From positions 1-64,000 of the forward strand of contig NZ_JAAKZX010000009.1 of assembly GCF_011045025.1 (NCBI RefSeq): a stretch of 64,000 nucleotides of DNA. Direction: 5' to 3'. This DNA is from Streptomyces ureilyticus. Lineage in GTDB: Bacteria > Actinomycetota > Actinomycetes > Streptomycetales > Streptomycetaceae. The position numbers and the translations under genes were made by a program. How positions within the stretch are numbered: position 1 is the stretch's first letter; each line of letters starts with the position of its first letter. The notes under the pieces are model-generated. The model made no database searches, was not told where the DNA came from, and saw only the letters and a program-made list of their open reading frames with translations. Shown here in pieces: positions 58,930-64,000 of this stretch.

Positions 58930-59174
58930 TGCCGATCGCCGTCGACATCGATGTGATGCTGGCCAGGCGGAAGATGTCCGTGGGCGAACTCGCGGACCGC
59001 GTCGGGATCACGCCCGCCAACCTGGCCGTGCTCAAGAACGGCCGCGCCAAGGCGGTGCGCTTCACCACCCTTGCCGCGCTCTGCGAGGTGCTCGAGTGTC
59101 AGCCGGGAGACCTGCTGCGCTGGGAGGCGGAGGACGCCGAGGAGGCGCGGACGGGCGAGGTCAGCCGTCGGTGA
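58929..59174 (+). CDS. Small Cro/CI-type HTH regulator
   Basis: This 81-aa DNA-binding protein has an HTH at about 17-60 (MSVGELADRVGITPANLAVLKNGRAKAVRFTTLAALCEVLECQPGDLL), the YozG-type companion of DUF2975. The ATG at 58929 shares one base with the TGA of the membrane protein gene, so synthesis is coupled. Its likely target is the palindrome at 58383. Confidence 0.88.
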   Translation: MPIAVDIDVMLARRKMSVGELADRVGITPANLAVLKNGRAKAVRFTTLAALCEVLECQPGDLLRWEAEDAEEARTGEVSRR

Positions 59175-59178
59175 CGGG

Positions 59179-60267
59179 TCAGCGCGCCATCTCCTCCTTC
59201 AGGGCCGCCAGGAAGCCGTCCACGTCGTCCTCCGTCGTGTCGAAGGAGCACATCCAGCGGACGTCGCCCGCGGCCTCGTCCCAGAAGTAGAAGCGGTAGC
59301 GCTGCTGGAGGCGTTCGCTCACGTCGTGGGGCAGTCGGGCGAAGACGGCGTTGGCCTGTACCGGGTGGAGGATCTCGACGCCGTGCACCGCGCGCACGCC
59401 CTCGGCGAGGCGCTGGGCCATCTCGTTGGAGTGGCGGGCGTTGCGCAGCCACAGGTCCTTGGCGAGCAGGGCCTCCAACTGCACGGAGACGAAGCGCATC
59501 TTGGAGGCGAGCTGCATCGACAGCTTGCGCAGGTGCTTCATATGGCTGACGGCGTCCTGGTTCAGGACCACGACCGCCTCGCCGAACAGCGCGCCGTTCT
59601 TGGTGCCGCCGAAGGACAGCACGTCCACGCCGACCGCGTCGGTGAACGCGCGCATCGGCACGTTCAGCGAGGCGGCGGCGTTGGCGATCCGGGCCCCGTC
59701 GAGGTGCACCTTCATGCCGCGGGCGTGGGCGTGCTCACAGATCGCCCGGATCTCGTCGGGCGTGTAGACGGTGCCGAGTTCGGTGTTCTGGGTGATCGAG
59801 ACGACCTGCGGCATCGCGCGGTGCTCGTCCTCCCAGCCGTACGCCTGCCGGTCGATCAGCTCGGGTGTGAGCTTGCCGTCGGGGGTGGGCACCGTCAGCA
59901 GCTTGAGGCCGCCCATGCGCTCGGGGGCGCCGCCCTCGTCGACGTTGATGTGCGCGCTCTCCGCGCAGATCACCGCACCCCAGCGGTCCGTGAGCGCCTG
60001 GAGTGCCACGACGTTGGCGCCCGTCCCGTTGAAGACGGGGAACGCCTCGGCCGTCGCACCGAAGTGACTGCGCATCACCTGCTGGAGGTTTTCGGTGTAC
60101 GCGTCCTCGCCGTACGCGATCTGGTGACCGCCGTTGGCCAGGGCCAGCGCGGCGAGCACCTCGGGATGGGCCCCCGCGTAGTTGTCGCTGGCGAAGCCAC
60201 GGACCTCCGGGTCGTGATGACGCCGCGCGTCGGTCTTCGGAGGGTTCACGGCTTCTTTGTCAGCCAC
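59179..60267 (-). CDS. PLP-dependent beta-eliminating lyase / threonine-aldolase-like
   Basis: This 362-aa PLP enzyme of the threonine aldolase/beta-eliminating lyase group has FASDNYAGAHPEV at the N-terminus, VHLDGARIANAAA and the Schiff-base lysine in FGGTKNGALFGEA. Members cleave L-threonine or allo-threonine to glycine and acetaldehyde, or eliminate beta-substituents. It is the last of three genes with the SDR and a DUF6421 protein; its start overlaps the SDR by 22 bp. Confidence 0.9.
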   Translation of the reverse strand: MADKEAVNPPKTDARRHHDPEVRGFASDNYAGAHPEVLAALALANGGHQIAYGEDAYTENLQQVMRSHFGATAEAFPVFNGTGANVVALQALTDRWGAVICAESAHINVDEGGAPERMGGLKLLTVPTPDGKLTPELIDRQAYGWEDEHRAMPQVVSITQNTELGTVYTPDEIRAICEHAHARGMKVHLDGARIANAAASLNVPMRAFTDAVGVDVLSFGGTKNGALFGEAVVVLNQDAVSHMKHLRKLSMQLASKMRFVSVQLEALLAKDLWLRNARHSNEMAQRLAEGVRAVHGVEILHPVQANAVFARLPHDVSERLQQRYRFYFWDEAAGDVRWMCSFDTTEDDVDGFLAALKEEMAR

Positions 60268-61034
60268 AGACGCTGTCCGTTCACTTCGGCGGCGGGCCGC
60301 TCCCAGACATCGACGATGGCCTCGGCCAGGTCCCTGACGTCCGTGAAACCCGCGAACTTCGCGTTGGGGCGCTCGGCGCGCATCGCGTCGTGCACCAACG
60401 CCTTCACGACCAGGATCGCAGCCGCCGACGTGGGCCCGGACTCGCCCCCGGCCTTGCGGAAGTAGTCCGCCATGGCCAGCGTCCAGGCCTCGGCGGCGGC
60501 CTTCGCGGCGGCGTAGGCGGCGTTGCCCGCGGTGGGCTTGCTCGCCCCCGCGGCGCTGATCAGGACGTAGCGGCCGCGATCGCTGCGCTGCAAGGCCTCG
60601 TGGAAGGCGAGGGAGGTGTGCGCCACGGTACGGATGAGCAGCATCTCGAGGAAGTCCCAGTCGTCGAGGCTCGTCCTGGCGAAGGTCTCGCTGCCGCGCC
60701 AGCCGCCGACGAGGTGGACCAGGCCGTCGACGCGGCCGAAGTCCTTCTCGATGCGGGTGGCCCAGTCCTGAGCCGACTGCCGGTCGAGCAGGTCGACCGT
60801 GTCCCCGACGACGGTCGCGCCGCCGTGTGCGTAGCTCGCCGCGTCCACGGCCTCCGCGAGCCGCTCCGGATCGTTGTCCGAGCCGATGACGACCGCTCCC
60901 GCCTCGGCGAGCCGCAGCAACGCGGCCCGTCCGGCGGGACCACCCGCACCGGCCACCGCGATCACCGCGCCGTTGAGCGCCCCGTTCCCCATGGTCCTCG
61001 CCTCCTGAGCAGTGTTCTGGACGAGATCGCTCAC
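60246..61034 (-). CDS. Short-chain dehydrogenase/reductase
   Basis: This 262-aa SDR has the nucleotide motif AVAGAGGPAGRAAL (about 26-39) in the Rossmann fold and AAYAAAKAAAEAW, where YAAAK is the catalytic Tyr/Lys pair (Tyr about 170). SAAGAS supplies the serine. It is middle gene of the DUF6421-SDR-aldolase operon, joined to the first gene by ATGA overlap and to the last by 22 bp. Substrate unknown. Confidence 0.86.
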   Translation of the reverse strand: MSDLVQNTAQEARTMGNGALNGAVIAVAGAGGPAGRAALLRLAEAGAVVIGSDNDPERLAEAVDAASYAHGGATVVGDTVDLLDRQSAQDWATRIEKDFGRVDGLVHLVGGWRGSETFARTSLDDWDFLEMLLIRTVAHTSLAFHEALQRSDRGRYVLISAAGASKPTAGNAAYAAAKAAAEAWTLAMADYFRKAGGESGPTSAAAILVVKALVHDAMRAERPNAKFAGFTDVRDLAEAIVDVWERPAAEVNGQRLWLTKKP

Positions 61035-62428
61035 GCGGCGACCCGCTCGGCGCCCTCCGCGACGATCCCCTTGGTGGAGGCGATCACGTTCTTGAGCTTC
61101 TTGGAGAGTGCCTCATAGAACATGCTCAGCGGAAACTCGTCCGGAAGCACGTCATCGACGAGTTTTCGCGGCGGCTGGCTCAGATCAAGGGCGTCGGGGC
61201 CCTTGGCCCACTTGGAGCCCGGGTGCGGGGCGAGGTAGGTGGAGACGAGTTCGTAGCCGGCGAACCAGTGGACCAGCTTCGGGCGGTCGATGCCCTCGCG
61301 GTACAGCTTCTCGATCTCGGCGCACAGCTCGTTGGTGACCTGCGGAGCGCGCTGCCAGTCGATGAACAGCTTGTTGTCGGTCCAGCGGACGACATCGTGC
61401 TTGTGCAGGTACGCGAAGAGCAGCTGGCCGCCGAGGCCGTCGTAGTTGCGGACGCGCTCTCCGGTGACCGGGAAGCGGAACATCCGGTCGAACAGCACCG
61501 CGTACTGGACGTCACGGCCCTGCGGGACGCCGTCGGCCTCCAGCTTCACGGCCTCCCTGAAGGCGGTGAGGTCGCAGCGCAGCTCCTCCAGGCCGTACAT
61601 CCAGAAGGGCTGGCGCTGCTTGATCATGAACGGGTCGAAGGGCAGGTCGCCGTGGCTGTGGGTGCGGTCATGGACCATGTCCCACAGAACGAAGGCCTGC
61701 TGGCAGCGGTCTTGGTCGGCGACCATCTCGCGGACGTCGTCGGGCAGTTCGAGCCCGAGGATGCCGACGGCGGCCTCGGTGACCCGGCGGAACCGGGCGG
61801 CCTCACGGTCACAGAAGATGCCGCCCCAGCTGAACCGCTCGGGGGCCTCGCGCACGGCGATGGTCTCCGGGAAGAGGACGGCCGAGTTGGTGTCGTAGCC
61901 CGAGGTGAAGTCCTCGAAGGTGATGCCGCAGAACAGCGGGTTGTCGTAGCGGGTGCGCTCCAGCTCGGCGAGCCAGTCCGGCCAGACCATGCGCAGCACG
62001 AGGGCTTCGAGGTTGCGGTTCGGGTTGCCGTTCTGCGTGTACATCGGGAAGACGACCAGGTGCTGGAGGCCGTCCCGGCGGTTGGCGGCGGGCTGGAAGG
62101 CCAGCAGCGAGTCGAGGAAGTCGGGCACCTTGAAGCCGTCGTCTGCCCAGCGCCGCAGGTCAGCGACCAGCGCCTTGTGGTAGGCGGCGTCGTGCGGCAG
62201 CAGGGGCGCGAGCGCCTCGACGGCGTCCACGACACGGCGTACGGCGCGATCGGCGTCGCCGCGATCGGGGGCGCCCTCCGCCTCGAAGTCGATCGAGCCG
62301 TCCTTGGACTGCCATGGCCGGATCCGCTCCACGGCATCCTTGAGCACGGGCCAGGCCGGGTGCTCCACCACCCTGCCACCGGGAGGAACCTGCTCCTCCG
62401 TACCCACCTGCACAAGAATTTCCGTCAT
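61031..62428 (-). CDS. DUF6421 family protein
   Basis: This 465-aa soluble protein matches what is annotated DUF6421 in Streptomyces, judged by gene order and sequence style. It has a strikingly His/Asp-rich motif HDRTHSHGDLPFDPFM (about 249-268), which could bind a metal, and NRNLEALVLRMVWPDW. No signal or membrane segment is present. The ATG at 62428 has GGAGG upstream. It leads a tightly overlapping operon with an SDR and a PLP lyase, suggesting a shared pathway. No function is known. Confidence 0.75.
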   Translation of the reverse strand: MTEILVQVGTEEQVPPGGRVVEHPAWPVLKDAVERIRPWQSKDGSIDFEAEGAPDRGDADRAVRRVVDAVEALAPLLPHDAAYHKALVADLRRWADDGFKVPDFLDSLLAFQPAANRRDGLQHLVVFPMYTQNGNPNRNLEALVLRMVWPDWLAELERTRYDNPLFCGITFEDFTSGYDTNSAVLFPETIAVREAPERFSWGGIFCDREAARFRRVTEAAVGILGLELPDDVREMVADQDRCQQAFVLWDMVHDRTHSHGDLPFDPFMIKQRQPFWMYGLEELRCDLTAFREAVKLEADGVPQGRDVQYAVLFDRMFRFPVTGERVRNYDGLGGQLLFAYLHKHDVVRWTDNKLFIDWQRAPQVTNELCAEIEKLYREGIDRPKLVHWFAGYELVSTYLAPHPGSKWAKGPDALDLSQPPRKLVDDVLPDEFPLSMFYEALSKKLKNVIASTKGIVAEGAERVAA

Positions 62429-62809
62429 GACCCCATCCTCCACGGGAGAACCTCGCGTACACACACCGTATGCATGCGGGGTTCCCTCTCACAAGTGGGG
62501 TTCCGGGAAATCATCCTGTGAAACCCCCCTCTTCACCGCCTTTTTTCCTGTCGGATACCGTTTCGGCGATTACTTCCACCGCTTCCGGGGTAGCGATGCG
62601 GGCGGTCGGCGTGTGGGCGGTCAACCCGCCTCGGGACTCGCCCACGTGAGAGTGAGCCCGGGTGCCGCGACAGGCCGCTGGAATGCGTGATTCCTCGCGT
62701 TCGGACCGGGTCCATCGCCGAGCGGGGCGATTAGGCTGCGGCTGGCCGCGTGGGCACGGGACCGCAGCGCGCGGCTGCCGAGCCGCCGTCGACGGAAGCG
62801 GAGTCAGTC
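62429..62809. other. 381-bp intergenic region
   Basis: It holds the upstream regions of DUF6421 and GDPD. TAGGCT (62733-62738) resembles a -10 for the GDPD gene; a good -35 was not seen. GTGGGC and GCCCAC pairs near 62610-62645 could form a hairpin. No gene is recognised. Confidence 0.4.
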
Positions 62810-63493
62810 TTGAACTTCCTCACCATCGGTCACCGCGGAATCATGGGTGTCGAACCCGAGAACACCCTCCGTTCCTTCGTCGCCGCCGAGCAGGCGGGCC
62901 TCGACGTGATCGAACTCGATCTGCATCTGAGCAAGGACGGCGCGCTGGTCGTCATGCACGACGCCGACGTGGACCGGACGACCGACGGTTCGGGGCCGAT
63001 CGCCGAGCAGGCCCTCGCCGAGCTGCGCGCACTGGACGCGGGCCGCGGTGAGCGCATCCCGGTCTTCGAAGAGGTCCTGGACGCCGTCACGGCTCCGCTC
63101 CAGGCCGAGATCAAGGACGTCGCGGCGGCTCAGGCCCTCGCCGAGGTCATGCACCGGCGGGATCTGTCCGGCCGGGTCGAGGTGCTGTCGTTCCACGACG
63201 AGGCGGTCGCCGAGATCGCCCGGCTCGTCCCGGGCGTACGCACCGGGCTGGTCGCCAGCCGGTACGGCACCGATGTCGTCGAGCGCGCCACCGCGGCCGG
63301 CGCCACCAGTGTCGTGCTGAACATCCGGCGGCTCACTCTGGAGATCGTCGAGTGCGCGCGCAAGGCGGATCTGCGGATCATCGGCTGGGTGGTGAACACG
63401 CAGGACCATCTGCGGCTGGTACGCGCCCTGGAGCTGGACGGCGCGACCACCGACTACCCGGAGATCAAGCGCACCGGACGCTTCACGGCGTAA
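62810..63493 (+). CDS. Glycerophosphodiester phosphodiesterase
   Basis: This 227-aa GDPD has the catalytic HRG (TIGHRGIMGVEPENT, about 7-21), the second His in VVMHDADVDRTTDG and the metal residues ELDLHLSKDG. It hydrolyses glycerophosphodiesters to glycerol-3-phosphate and alcohol in the cytoplasm (no signal). A TTG start at 62810 is preferred because GCGGAG precedes it; a GTG at 62750 would add 20 poorly conserved residues. Confidence 0.85.
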   Translation: MNFLTIGHRGIMGVEPENTLRSFVAAEQAGLDVIELDLHLSKDGALVVMHDADVDRTTDGSGPIAEQALAELRALDAGRGERIPVFEEVLDAVTAPLQAEIKDVAAAQALAEVMHRRDLSGRVEVLSFHDEAVAEIARLVPGVRTGLVASRYGTDVVERATAAGATSVVLNIRRLTLEIVECARKADLRIIGWVVNTQDHLRLVRALELDGATTDYPEIKRTGRFTA

Positions 63494-63496
63494 CGG

Positions 63497-64000
63497 CTAT
63501 ACGAGCGGCTTCACCAGCAGCTCGAACTGCAGGTCGGCGCGCTGCGGGATGCCGAACCGCTCGTCGCCGTACGGGAAGGGCGTCATCTGTCCCGTACGGC
63601 GGTAGCCGCGCCGCTCGTACCAGGCGATGAGGTCTTCTCGTGCGGTGATCACGGTCATGTGCATCTCCGCGGCGCCCCACGACTCGCGGGCGTACCGCTC
63701 GGCCTCGGCGAGGATCACCTTGCCGAGGCCTTCGCCCTGCTGCACGGGGCTGACCGCGAACATGCCGAAGTAGGCGTGATCACCGCGGTGTTCGAGCTGA
63801 CAGCAGGCGATCAGGGTGCCGCCGCGCTCGACGACGCGCAGTCGGCTGTCGGGCGACTTGATGACCTCGAGCACGCCCTCCGGATCCGTCCGCTGCCCCT
63901 GAAGGATGTCCGCCTCGGTGGTCCAGCCGGTCCGGCTGGAGTCCCCGCGGTAGGCCGACTCGATCAGCGCGACAAGGGCGTCGACGTCGCCTTCGGTGGC
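63497..64000 (-). CDS. GNAT-family N-acetyltransferase, partial
   Basis: This acetyltransferase of the GNAT superfamily is truncated by the window edge. Coding sequence continues past the GTG near 63874 to base 64000 without a stop (ATEGDVDALVALIESAYRG), so the start lies beyond. The visible acetyl-CoA motif is FAVSPVQQGEGLGKVILAEAERYAR, and the end has YERRGYRRTGQMTPFPYG. It probably acetylates a small-molecule amine. It converges on the GDPD gene with a 3-bp gap. Confidence 0.85.
   Translation of the reverse strand, partial: ATEGDVDALVALIESAYRGDSSRTGWTTEADILQGQRTDPEGVLEVIKSPDSRLRVVERGGTLIACCQLEHRGDHAYFGMFAVSPVQQGEGLGKVILAEAERYARESWGAAEMHMTVITAREDLIAWYERRGYRRTGQMTPFPYGDERFGIPQRADLQFELLVKPLV

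Noticed and set aside
62733..62738. Promoter for GDPD
   Set aside because: A -10-like TAGGCT is present, but no -35 at suitable spacing was found, so it is not listed as a promoter.
1..64000. tRNA, rRNA, riboswitch or transposon
   Set aside because: No recognisable tRNA or rRNA sequence, riboswitch core, transposase motif or terminal inverted repeats were seen by eye; a dedicated scan (for example tRNAscan-SE or Infernal) would be needed to exclude small RNAs.

Overview
The window reads as a chromosomal segment of a Streptomyces-type actinomycete. Base composition is very GC-rich with strong third-position GC, GTG and TTG starts are common, and many genes overlap by 4 bp (ATGA). Characteristic actinobacterial families are present: a conservon (CvnABCD plus a CYP157-like P450), an F420/DDN-type oxidoreductase, a mycothiol-dependent isomerase-like protein, and several TetR, MarR and LacI regulators. 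I saw no rRNA, tRNA, IS element, phage module or CRISPR array.

Layout. (1) 1-14.3 kb is a catabolic block. A 2-oxo acid dehydrogenase operon (E1 alpha, E1 beta, E2, no E3) is followed by two divergent TetR regulators. Next is a seven-gene leftward operon (enoyl-CoA hydratase, unknown protein, PPDK-like protein, acyl-CoA dehydrogenase, DUF35 protein, thiolase-like protein, SDR) and a divergent acyl-CoA dehydrogenase. (2) 14.3-23.1 kb holds a secreted metallophosphoesterase, a branched-chain-amino-acid-type ABC transporter operon ending in a MarR gene, and an alpha/beta hydrolase. The transporter and the hydrolase share a palindromic upstream motif (TCAGG-N3-CCTGA type). (3) 23.5-28.2 kb holds a small DUF6247-like protein, a ThDP enzyme and cyclase pair, and an MFS permease with an apparent leaderless promoter. 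(4) 28.6-34.6 kb is the conservon with its ExxR-lacking P450 and a convergent conventional P450.

(5) 34.7-43.2 kb holds a DinB-like isomerase, a MarR/MFS divergent pair with a long operator, a NarL-type two-component system, a DDN-like protein, a geranylgeranyl-reductase-like flavoprotein and an M20 peptidase. (6) 43.2-53.6 kb holds a P-loop/Nudix fusion, a tiny secreted protein, a GH27 alpha-galactosidase, a ROK sugar kinase divergent from a LacI regulator with a clear operator, a cyclotransferase-like protein, a membrane Ser/Thr kinase, an aldolase-fold protein and a secreted EEP hydrolase. (7) 53.7-64 kb holds etfBA, a flavin reductase, a thioredoxin, an acyltransferase, a transglutaminase-like protein, a DUF2975/HTH pair with its operator, a conserved three-gene operon (DUF6421, SDR, threonine-aldolase-like), a GDPD and a GNAT gene cut by the window edge.

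How the genes fit together. The acyl-CoA dehydrogenases could pass electrons to the EtfBA encoded 40 kb away, and the thiolase-like/DUF35 pair recalls the side-chain-cleaving aldolase modules of steroid degradation. The most unusual protein is the PPDK-like one. Its PEP/pyruvate half and phosphohistidine are intact, while its ATP-binding half has lost most catalytic residues. All family assignments rest on reading motifs in the sequence; no database search was run.
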